The notes under the pieces are model-generated. The model did no database searches. It saw only the letters and a list, made by a program, of their open reading frames with translations, and had not been told where the DNA came from. From NCBI GenBank assembly GCA_949916155.1, contig CATLEM010000012.1, positions 1 to 32,735 on the forward strand: a stretch of 32,735 nucleotides of DNA. The letters run 5' to 3'. Below, piece after piece: positions 23,179 to 29,881 of the stretch (position 1 is the first letter of the stretch; each line of letters begins with the position of its first letter). The stretch is from an uncultured Dorea sp. (GTDB taxonomy: Bacteria > Bacillota > Clostridia > Lachnospirales > Lachnospiraceae). The position numbers and the translations under genes are program-made.

Positions 23179-24582
23179 ATGACTGATAAAGAATATGTAA
23201 GTGAACTTGTAGAGCGTGCGCGCAAGGCACAGGCGGCTGCGGAGGATTTTACACAGGAATATGTGGATATGCTGAGCCGGAAAATCGGCTGGGCATTGGT
23301 ACAGCCTGAGACAGTGGACAAGATTGCACAGTTTTGCCTGGAAGAGACAAGGATGGGAACTTTTGAGGCAAAACAGAACAAACTTTTTAAGAAGGTGCGC
23401 GGAGTATTAAGGGACATCAACCCGCAGAAATCGGTAGGAGTGGTTGAGGAAAATAAAGAGCTTGGAATCCGAAAGATTGCAAAGCCTGTAGGGGTGATCG
23501 GTTCTTTGATCCCGACGACACAGCCGGAACTGTGCCCTGCGACACAGGCGATGCTGACGGTAAAGGCCCGCGACGCCATTGTGTTTGCTCCGCATCCCAG
23601 GAGCCAGAAGACAACATTGATGGTAACGGATGTAGTCCGCAAGGTGCTGAAAAGTAACGGGGCGCCGGAAGACCTGGTGATCTGCATCGAATGCCCGACG
23701 ATGGAGAAAAGTACGGAGCTGATGAAGCAGGCTGATTTAGTCATAGCGACCGGCGGAGCAGGTATGGTAAAGGCGGCGTACTCTTCCGGGACACCAGCTT
23801 ACGGCGTAGGCGTGGGAAATGCGGTGATCGTTGTAGATGAGACGGCTGATTTAAAAGAAGCGGCGCATAATGTCCATGTAAGCAAGGTATTTGACTATGC
23901 GTCCGGATGTTCCTGTGATAACTCGGTTGTTGTACAGGAGAGTATATATGATGCGTTTATGGAGTGCCTGAAAGCAGAGGGTGCACATATGATAAATGCT
24001 GAGCAGAAACCGAAGCTTTTGAAGGCGATCTGGCCGCAGTGGCCGGAGAACCACATCCTCAACCGTGATATTGTAACCCAGCCTGCAAAGAGAATCGCAG
24101 AGATTGCCGGTATCGATGATGTACAGGAGGATTGCGAATTTATCCTGGTAGAAGAAGACGGGTACGGAGAGGATCATCCCTTTTCGGGAGAGAAGCTCTG
24201 TGTAGTTCTCACCGTGTATAAATATAAAGAATTCAGCCAGGCAATAGAGATTGTCAATGGCATTCATGCATATCAGGGGGCAGGGCATTCCTGCGGTATC
24301 CAGACAACCAATGATGACCATGCACTGGAACTGGCATTAAAGACACACACAACCCGCGTAATGGTACGTCAGCCCCAGAGTACCGGAAATGGAGGGGACT
24401 GGAACAATGGTATGCCGTTTACCGGTTCCCTTGGCTGCGGGACATGGGGAGGAAATATCGTATCTGAGAATATTACTTTGAAACATTTTATGAACAATAC
24501 ATGGCTTGCAGTGCCGATTAAAGGTGAGATTCCTTCAGACGAAGAGCTTTTCGGCGATGCCATGAATGAGCAAGGAGATTAA
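23179..24582 (+). CDS. Acylating (CoA-dependent) aldehyde dehydrogenase
   Basis: This enzyme interconverts an aldehyde and an acyl-CoA with NAD(P). The 467-residue protein belongs to the acylating branch that includes EutE/AdhE-type and sulfoacetaldehyde dehydrogenases: KPVGVIGSLIPTTQPELCPA (cofactor region), VFAPHPRSQK, ATGGAGMVKAAYSSGTPAYG, GVGNAVIVVDETAD and the catalytic Cys244 in FDYASGCSCDNSVVVQ, followed by GAGHSCGIQT. The start is ATG 23179; an in-frame ATG at 23089 lies inside the lyase gene. It may reduce an acyl-CoA from the lyase to dispose of electrons, or oxidise an aldehyde to the CoA ester. It is too short to carry a fused alcohol dehydrogenase and lacks obvious microcompartment signals. 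Confidence 0.85.
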   Translation: MTDKEYVSELVERARKAQAAAEDFTQEYVDMLSRKIGWALVQPETVDKIAQFCLEETRMGTFEAKQNKLFKKVRGVLRDINPQKSVGVVEENKELGIRKIAKPVGVIGSLIPTTQPELCPATQAMLTVKARDAIVFAPHPRSQKTTLMVTDVVRKVLKSNGAPEDLVICIECPTMEKSTELMKQADLVIATGGAGMVKAAYSSGTPAYGVGVGNAVIVVDETADLKEAAHNVHVSKVFDYASGCSCDNSVVVQESIYDAFMECLKAEGAHMINAEQKPKLLKAIWPQWPENHILNRDIVTQPAKRIAEIAGIDDVQEDCEFILVEEDGYGEDHPFSGEKLCVVLTVYKYKEFSQAIEIVNGIHAYQGAGHSCGIQTTNDDHALELALKTHTTRVMVRQPQSTGNGGDWNNGMPFTGSLGCGTWGGNIVSENITLKHFMNNTWLAVPIKGEIPSDEELFGDAMNEQGD

Positions 24583-24584
24583 CT

Positions 24585-25739
24585 ATGCATCCGGATTTAC
24601 AGACGATACCGTGTTCAATTGTCCGCGGCGGTACAAGTAAAGGGATTTATATACTGGAAAATGAACTTCCGAAAGATATGAACCTTAGAAAACGTGTGAT
24701 CCAGGCTGTCTTTGGCAGCCCGGATCCGCGGCAGATTGATGGGCTGGGAGGCGCAGATACGCTCACCAGCAAACTTGCCATTGTCGGTCCTTCCCAAAAT
24801 GCCGGCGCGGACGTGGATTATACATTTGCACAGGTTGGGATTGACAGAGACGTAGTTGATTTTGGCGGAAACTGCGGGAACATCTCTTCGGGGGTGGGGC
24901 CTTTCGCCATAGATGCGGGGCTGGTTCCTGCTATTGAGCCGGTTACCACAGTCCGTATTTATCAGACGAATACAGACTGTATTCTGAAGGCAGAGGTTCC
25001 GGTAAGGAACGGTAAGGCATGTACAAGCGGGGATTTTCACATCGACGGAGTTCCAGGGACCGGTGCAAAAATTACAATGGATTTTTCTGCGACTACAGGT
25101 TCTGTTACCGGAAAACTTTTGCCCACCGGGAATGTGAAAGACGTAATTGAGTATGAAGGGAAAAACTATGAGGTATCTATTGTGGATGCGGGCAATCCTT
25201 TAGTATTCATTGCGGCAGAAAGTCTTGGGCTTAGAGGGAATGAGCCTGCGGCAGAAATTGACGGCGATCCTGAGCTGCTGCAGAGGATTGAGGGAATCCG
25301 CAGCAGAGCTGCTGTTAAGATTGTCATGGGCAGGACACCGGAGGACGTTACGGAGAACAGTCCATATGCACCGTTTTTTGCAATCGTTAGCGCACCGCAG
25401 GATTATATAACACCTGCCGGTAAGCAGATTAAGAAAGAGGAGGTGGATCTGATGTCAAGGCTTTTGTTTATGCAGAAAATGCATAAGACATATCCGGGAA
25501 CGGGAGCTGTGTGCACTGCAGCTGCTGTCAGGATTCCGGGAAGTATCGCTTATGAAAAACTGGTCCGCACAGCGGACAGCAAAAAAATAATCCACATCGG
25601 ACATCCGGCGGGGGTTATGGATGTGGAGAGTGTCAGCCACATGGAGAACGGACAGGCTGTGATGGACAAACTGGCGTTTTACCGGACGGCGAGAAAGATT
25701 ATGGATGGGTATGTGTACATCCCTAAAGAGATATTTTAA
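24585..25739 (+). CDS. PrpF-family isomerase (methylitaconate / aconitate-type)
   Basis: This 384-residue protein belongs to the PrpF family, whose members shift or flip double bonds in unsaturated di- and tricarboxylates (methylitaconate delta-isomerase, 2-methylaconitate isomerase, oxalomesaconate tautomerase). The diagnostic motifs are IVRGGTSKGIYI at the start, QIDGLGGADTLTSKLAIV, VDYTFAQVGI, and NCGNISSGVGPFAI with the conserved Cys. The gene starts 2 bp after the dehydrogenase stop and precedes a LeuCD-type hydratase pair, the arrangement expected when an isomerase delivers a cis (maleate-type) substrate to the hydratase. It lacks the neighbouring methylcitrate synthase and AcnD of propionate loci, so the classic PrpF role is unlikely. 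Confidence 0.87.
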   Translation: MHPDLQTIPCSIVRGGTSKGIYILENELPKDMNLRKRVIQAVFGSPDPRQIDGLGGADTLTSKLAIVGPSQNAGADVDYTFAQVGIDRDVVDFGGNCGNISSGVGPFAIDAGLVPAIEPVTTVRIYQTNTDCILKAEVPVRNGKACTSGDFHIDGVPGTGAKITMDFSATTGSVTGKLLPTGNVKDVIEYEGKNYEVSIVDAGNPLVFIAAESLGLRGNEPAAEIDGDPELLQRIEGIRSRAAVKIVMGRTPEDVTENSPYAPFFAIVSAPQDYITPAGKQIKKEEVDLMSRLLFMQKMHKTYPGTGAVCTAAAVRIPGSIAYEKLVRTADSKKIIHIGHPAGVMDVESVSHMENGQAVMDKLAFYRTARKIMDGYVYIPKEIF

Positions 25740-25757
25740 CATTACAATTTACAGGGC

Positions 25758-25798
25758 CGGATGCTGCATTGGAGTCCTCCCATGCAGTGCAGCATCCG
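25758..25798 (+). other. Strong intercistronic hairpin between PrpF-like and hydratase genes
   Basis: A perfect 11-bp inverted repeat (CGGATGCTGCA / TGCAGCATCCG) with a 19-nt loop. A competing inner stem (CTGCATTGGAG / CTCCCATGCAG, one mismatch) is also possible. There is no T-run, so mRNA processing or stabilisation is more likely than termination. Confidence 0.65.
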
Positions 25799-25831
25799 AA
25801 AAAAGCCAGCTTTAAAATGGAGGGTATGAAG

Positions 25832-27091
25832 ATGGGAAAAACAATGTCTGAAAAAATTCTGGCACATGCGTCGGGACAGGAAAATGTTGCCGCAGGCGAT
25901 ATTGTGTGGGTAGATGTTGACAGAGCCATGATGGATGATATTCTCGGGCCACGGGTGGAAATTGCGGAAAAAATAAAACTGCTGGGGGATAAGGTATGGG
26001 ATTCAAAGAAGGTTGTCATCATTTCAGACCATTATACGCCTCCGGCAAGTATTAAACAGGCAGAAATTGTAAAATTTACAAGAGATTGGGCAGAGAAATA
26101 CGGAGTGGAAAAATATTTCGAATTTGCCGGCCCGTGCCATCAGGTGATGGCGGAGACCGGAAATGTATTGCCTGGGAGTATTGTCCTTGGAACAGATTCA
26201 CATACCTGTATGGGCGGCGCATTAGGTGCGTTTGCAAGCGGAGTCGGCTCTACGGAAATGCTGGGGATACTTGTCACTGGCAAGACCTGGCTTAAAGTAC
26301 CGCAGACGATACGGGTAGAGTGGAAGAATCAGCTTGCAAAAGGAGTGACGGCAAAGGATATATCTTTGAAAACGATCGGAGAAATCGGCCATGCAGGAGC
26401 AACGTATAAAGCTGTGGAATATACAGGAGATACCATACATGGCCTGATGATGGACGAACGTATGGCTATTACCAATATGGCAGTGGAAATGGGAGCAAAG
26501 GTTGGGATGATGCCGGTAGATGAGGTGACAAAAGAATACCTGAAAGGGATCGGCATTGAAGAGTACCCCATATATCAGAGTGATAAAGATGCAGAATATT
26601 GTATGGAGTATTGCTTTGATGCAGAAAAGCTCATCCCCCAGGTGGCATGTCCTGATGGAGTGGATAAAGTGGCAGATGCAGAGGATGTAAGCTTTACCTC
26701 TGTTGACCAGGCTTATCTGGGTTCCTGTACAGGGGGACGCCTTAATGATATCAGGCAGGCGGCAATGCTTCTTAAGGGGAGAAAGATCAGCAAAAATGTG
26801 CGTATGTTGGTATCACCGGCATCGGTCAATATATGGAAAGCGGCTGATGAGGCGGGTTATCTTCGGATATTGGCAGATGCGGGGGCAGTGATCCTGGCAC
26901 CTACCTGCGGGGTATGTGTGGGGCTGCACAGCGGGCTGATCGCATCGGGAGAGACTTGTATCTCTTCCAGCAACCGCAACTTTATCGGCCGTATGGGAAG
27001 TAAGGAAGGAAGGATTTTCCTTGGTTCCCCGCTTACTGTAGCAGCAAGTGCCGTAACCGGGAGAATCACAGATCCGAGAACGCTTATGTAG
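25832..27091 (+). CDS. LeuC-type (aconitase superfamily) hydratase, large subunit
   Basis: This large subunit of a two-part 4Fe-4S hydro-lyase is related to 3-isopropylmalate dehydratase, homoaconitase and dimethylmaleate/citraconate hydratases. Cluster ligands are visible in GSCTGGRLNDIRQA (first Cys) and PTCGVCVGLH (Cys pair). Other motifs are IISDHYTPPASI, GPCHQVMAE, GTDSHTCMGGALGAFASGVG and GHAGATYKAVEYTG. The start is ATG 25832, 7 nt after GGAGGG (25819-25824); earlier in-frame ATGs fall in the hairpin or too near the site. The product is about 419 residues. No leucine-biosynthesis genes flank it, so a catabolic role on a methyl-branched or hydroxy di-acid is more likely than leucine synthesis. 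Confidence 0.88.
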   Translation: MGKTMSEKILAHASGQENVAAGDIVWVDVDRAMMDDILGPRVEIAEKIKLLGDKVWDSKKVVIISDHYTPPASIKQAEIVKFTRDWAEKYGVEKYFEFAGPCHQVMAETGNVLPGSIVLGTDSHTCMGGALGAFASGVGSTEMLGILVTGKTWLKVPQTIRVEWKNQLAKGVTAKDISLKTIGEIGHAGATYKAVEYTGDTIHGLMMDERMAITNMAVEMGAKVGMMPVDEVTKEYLKGIGIEEYPIYQSDKDAEYCMEYCFDAEKLIPQVACPDGVDKVADAEDVSFTSVDQAYLGSCTGGRLNDIRQAAMLLKGRKISKNVRMLVSPASVNIWKAADEAGYLRILADAGAVILAPTCGVCVGLHSGLIASGETCISSSNRNFIGRMGSKEGRIFLGSPLTVAASAVTGRITDPRTLM

Positions 27092-27108
27092 ACAAGGAGG
27101 AAAGGAAG

Positions 27109-27615
27109 ATGATCTCAAAAAAAGGACGTGCATTAAAATATGGGGACAATATCAATACGGATATCATCTCGCCTCCGCAGTACATGGAACTTGGGATTGC
27201 CGAAGCGTCCGCTTATGCAATGCAGGCAGCAGATCCGGAATTTCCCAAGCGGGTAAAGCCGGGTGATATCTTTGTGGCAGAAAATAATCTGGGATCGGGC
27301 TCCAGCCGTGAGACATCCCCTCTGACGTTAAAATATCTGGGAATTTCCTGCGTGGTTGCAAAAAGTTTTGCGAGGATATTTTACCGGAATTGTATCAATG
27401 TCGGCATTCCTGCGTTGGAGTGCCCGCAGGCAGGCGAGATTGACGACGGAGATGAACTGGAGATTGATATTGAAAAAGGAAGTATTAAAAATCTAACGAA
27501 GGCGGATGTCTATCGGTGTGATGTACTTCCGGCACATATTATGGAAATTATACATGCAGGCGGCATGTTTGAATATTTGTATAAAAATCTTGGGAACAAG
27601 AGGAAAGATATCTGA
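27109..27615 (+). CDS. LeuD-type hydratase, small subunit
   Basis: This 168-residue small (swivel) subunit pairs with the LeuC-type protein. It has GDNINTDIISPPQYM near the start, the substrate-recognition loop NNLGSGSSRETSPL, and KSFARIFYRNCINVGIPALEC, all hallmark segments of LeuD-type subunits. It follows the large subunit by 17 bp with a good AGGAGG site. The YMEL segment after the ISPP motif lies in a region that varies between isopropylmalate, homoaconitate and dimethylmaleate enzymes, but I cannot assign the substrate from it. Confidence 0.9.
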   Translation: MISKKGRALKYGDNINTDIISPPQYMELGIAEASAYAMQAADPEFPKRVKPGDIFVAENNLGSGSSRETSPLTLKYLGISCVVAKSFARIFYRNCINVGIPALECPQAGEIDDGDELEIDIEKGSIKNLTKADVYRCDVLPAHIMEIIHAGGMFEYLYKNLGNKRKDI

Positions 27616-27637
27616 GAGAATGAAAGGAGGAAGCTAG

Positions 27638-28330
27638 ATGCAATGTACGAAACGATATGAGGAAATGCGGTGTGTCTGCCGTACAAAGGGAAGCGGGCCG
27701 GCACCGATACCCCAGGACGGGGGATATTGCCAGGTGAAGCAGATTGACCAGATCAGCGGGTTAAGCCACAGCGTAGGAACCTGCGCCATGAAGCAGGGAG
27801 CGTGCAAGCTGACATTAAATGTGAAAGAGGGAATCATTCAGGAGGCATTAGTTGAAGTAGTAGGCTGCTCCGGCATGACACAGTCGGCGATGATGGCGGC
27901 GGAGATCCTGCCGGGAAAGACACTTTTGGAGGCATTAAATACAGATTTAGTGTGTGATGCGATTAATGTGGCGATGAGAGAATATTTCCTGAACATGGCT
28001 TACGGAAGGACTCAGACAGCATTTTCAAAAGGCGGACTTGCAATCGGCGCAGCAATGGAAGATCTCGGTGCAGGCGCCAAAACTCAGGTGGGGACAGGAT
28101 ATGGCACATTAGAGAAAGGACCAAGATACTTAGAGGTGACGGAAGGCTATGTGACCCGTGTAGGATTGGATGAAAAAGACCGTATCATCGGATATGAGTT
28201 CGTAAATATCGGGAAAATGATGGAATATATCAAAGACGGCGAAGATGCCAATCAGGCGCTGAAACGTGCAACAGGGACCTATGGGAGGCTCAGTGAAGCC
28301 AAAAGCATGATCGATCCGAGAAAGGAGTAG
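27638..28330 (+). CDS. NifU/IscU-like iron-sulfur cluster assembly scaffold protein
   Basis: This 230-residue protein contains a NifU-N/IscU-like region: GACKLTLNVKEGIIQEALVE, then VVGCSGMTQSAMMAAEIL, with the characteristic GC-x-x motif and upstream cysteines (CVC near residue 12, GYC near 35, GTC near 48). It has a C-terminal extension beyond standard IscU (about 130 residues). It is followed after 2 bp by the GGGtGRT gene, a pairing common in anaerobic Firmicutes. Lying directly after the LeuCD-type Fe-S hydratase, it may load or repair that enzyme's cluster; this is inference. GGAGG precedes the ATG. Confidence 0.85.
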   Translation: MQCTKRYEEMRCVCRTKGSGPAPIPQDGGYCQVKQIDQISGLSHSVGTCAMKQGACKLTLNVKEGIIQEALVEVVGCSGMTQSAMMAAEILPGKTLLEALNTDLVCDAINVAMREYFLNMAYGRTQTAFSKGGLAIGAAMEDLGAGAKTQVGTGYGTLEKGPRYLEVTEGYVTRVGLDEKDRIIGYEFVNIGKMMEYIKDGEDANQALKRATGTYGRLSEAKSMIDPRKE

Positions 28331-28332
28331 AG

Positions 28333-29334
28333 ATGGCGTACTTTCAAAATTATGAACAGAGAATTGAAAAAGTGGAAAGATTCTTAAAAAAATACAAGAT
28401 AGAAAACCTTAAAGAAGCTGAAAATGTCTGTATAAAGCATGGAATTGATGTATTTGAGGCTGTGAGGGGAATACAGCCGATATGTTTTGATGATGCCTGT
28501 TGGGCTTATCTTGCCGGAGTAGCGGCAGCGATAAAGAGCGAAGTAAAAGCAGCCGGTGAGATTGCCCTGATCCTGGGAGAAGGCCTGCAGAGCTTCTGTA
28601 TTCCCGGTTCTGTGTCCGAAGAGCGGAAGATTGGAACCGGCCATGGGAAACTGGCATCCATGATATTATCTGAAGAGGTAAAATGTTTTGCATTTTTGGC
28701 AGGACATGAAAGCTTTGCGGCAGCGGAGGGGGCAATTGGGATTGCCCGCAGCGCAAACCGTGTAAGAAAGACTCCTGTACGGGTAATATTAAACGGCATG
28801 GGAAAAGATGCCGCGGATATCATTGCCCGGATTAATGGTTTTACTTATGTTGAAACAAGCTTTGATTTTGAAAGGAATGTGCTGGAGATATTGTCGGAGA
28901 CGCCGTATTCAGATGACGAGAGGGCGGAGATACGCTGCTTTGGGGCATTTGAACCAAGAGAGGGAATCGCAGTTATGCAGCATGAGAAGGTGGATGTGTC
29001 CATTTCAGGAAATGCAACCCATATGATCCGTTTTCAGCATCCGGTCGCGGGCGCTTATAAAAAATACTGCAATGATAACGGAAAACGGTATTTCGCCTGC
29101 GCTTCGGGGGGAGGGATTGGAAGAACGCTGAATCCGGACGATACATCAGCAGGCCCGTCGTCTTACGGGCAGACAGATCTGATGAGCCGTATGTATGCGG
29201 ATGCAGTTTTCGCGGGTTCCTCTTCGGTTCCGGCACATGTGGAGATGATGGGATTTGTCGGCATGGGGAATAATCCGATGGTTGGTGCGACCGTCTCTTT
29301 GGCTGTGATGCTTGAGGCAGTTAAGAATAAATAA
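28333..29334 (+). CDS. GGGtGRT family protein, function unknown
   Basis: This 333-residue protein belongs to the family named for its GGGxGRT motif, here GGGIGRT at residues 259-265. Other landmarks are the N-terminal helical region (YEQRIEKVERFLKKYKIENL), IALILGEGLQSFCIPGSVSEE, the FLAGHESFAAAEGAIGIARS segment and the glycine-rich VEMMGFVGMGNNPMVGATVS end. The biochemical function is not known. It is almost always beside a NifU-like scaffold, as here (2-bp gap), so the two probably act together. The gly-rich loop suggests nucleotide or phosphate binding, but no known fold can be assigned by eye. Its stop codon lies in a 34-bp tandem duplication. Confidence 0.88.
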   Translation: MAYFQNYEQRIEKVERFLKKYKIENLKEAENVCIKHGIDVFEAVRGIQPICFDDACWAYLAGVAAAIKSEVKAAGEIALILGEGLQSFCIPGSVSEERKIGTGHGKLASMILSEEVKCFAFLAGHESFAAAEGAIGIARSANRVRKTPVRVILNGMGKDAADIIARINGFTYVETSFDFERNVLEILSETPYSDDERAEIRCFGAFEPREGIAVMQHEKVDVSISGNATHMIRFQHPVAGAYKKYCNDNGKRYFACASGGGIGRTLNPDDTSAGPSSYGQTDLMSRMYADAVFAGSSSVPAHVEMMGFVGMGNNPMVGATVSLAVMLEAVKNK

Positions 29335-29390
29335 CGGGCAGGTTTCTATATGAACTAAGAATAAATAACAGGCAGGATTTTATATGAATT
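29323..29390 (+). repeat. 34-bp tandem duplication of a stop-SD-start junction
   Basis: Two adjacent 34-bp units (29323-29356 and 29357-29390) differ at four positions. Each contains AAGAATAAATAA, a GGCAGG site and an ATGAA start. The first unit ends the GGGtGRT gene and opens a dead-end ATG-AAC-TAA; the second supplies the real start of the thioesterase gene at 29384. Confidence 0.9.
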
Positions 29391-29860
29391 ATGATGTGTT
29401 CGAAAAAGAAAATTGCAGAAAAAGAGAAGGAGAAACCGGACAAGAGCAGATGGAGCGTGTAATCAGAGGCGCATTCACGCAAAAAGCGGAATCAGGTGAA
29501 AAAATCAACGATATGATGGAAGCAACATTCCAGGGGTGCAGCGCCGAAGAAAAAACGGTAGTGCTTGAGTTCCAGGTTCAGGAGTGGATGCTGAACCCGT
29601 CAGGAGTGCTGCATGGCGGTATATTTACGACGGCCGTAGATATGACGATGGGAATCCTTGCGAGGTTTTACAGGCAGGCAGAGGTAGTCGTGACTACGCA
29701 GCTTTCTCTTAATTTTATGAGGTGTGTAGAAAAAGAAAGTAAATTTCGTGTGTGTGCAGAGGCGAAAAAGGTTGGGAAAAGAGTTATTTTCATGTATGCG
29801 GAAGTAACAGATACAACTGGCGGAAAGGTATTTGGGAACGCAACTGCATCATTTATGTAG
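29384..29860 (+). CDS. PaaI-type hotdog thioesterase
   Basis: This 158-residue protein has a single hotdog fold typical of PaaI/YdiI-type acyl-CoA thioesterases: NPSGVLHGGIFTTAVDMTMG (HGG loop with the Asp in the following helix as a candidate catalytic residue), TTQLSLNFMRCV, and KVGKRVIFMYAEVTDTTGGKV near the end. It likely hydrolyses a CoA ester made by the CoA transferase or acylating dehydrogenase, releasing the acid and recycling CoA. The first 25 residues are charged and not part of the core fold. It starts in the second unit of the junction duplication and ends 21 bp before the reductase gene. Confidence 0.85.
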   Translation: MNYDVFEKENCRKREGETGQEQMERVIRGAFTQKAESGEKINDMMEATFQGCSAEEKTVVLEFQVQEWMLNPSGVLHGGIFTTAVDMTMGILARFYRQAEVVVTTQLSLNFMRCVEKESKFRVCAEAKKVGKRVIFMYAEVTDTTGGKVFGNATASFM

Positions 29861-29881
29861 ATAGTAAAGGCGGGAAGAAAT

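Noticed and set aside
25769-25831. Extended N-terminus for the LeuC-type subunit
   Set aside because: It would be translated from inside the hairpin and precedes the GGAGGG site, which clearly serves the ATG at 25832.
21009-27615. A nicotinate fermentation or methylcitrate cluster, because of the PrpF/LeuCD-type genes
   Set aside because: The marker genes (nicotinate dehydrogenase, B12 mutase, hydroxymethylglutarate enzymes, methylcitrate synthase, AcnD) are all missing.
25832-27615. Leucine biosynthesis leuCD
   Set aside because: There is no leuA or leuB nearby and the flanking genes are catabolic; a paralogous hydratase is more likely, although the family alone cannot exclude it.
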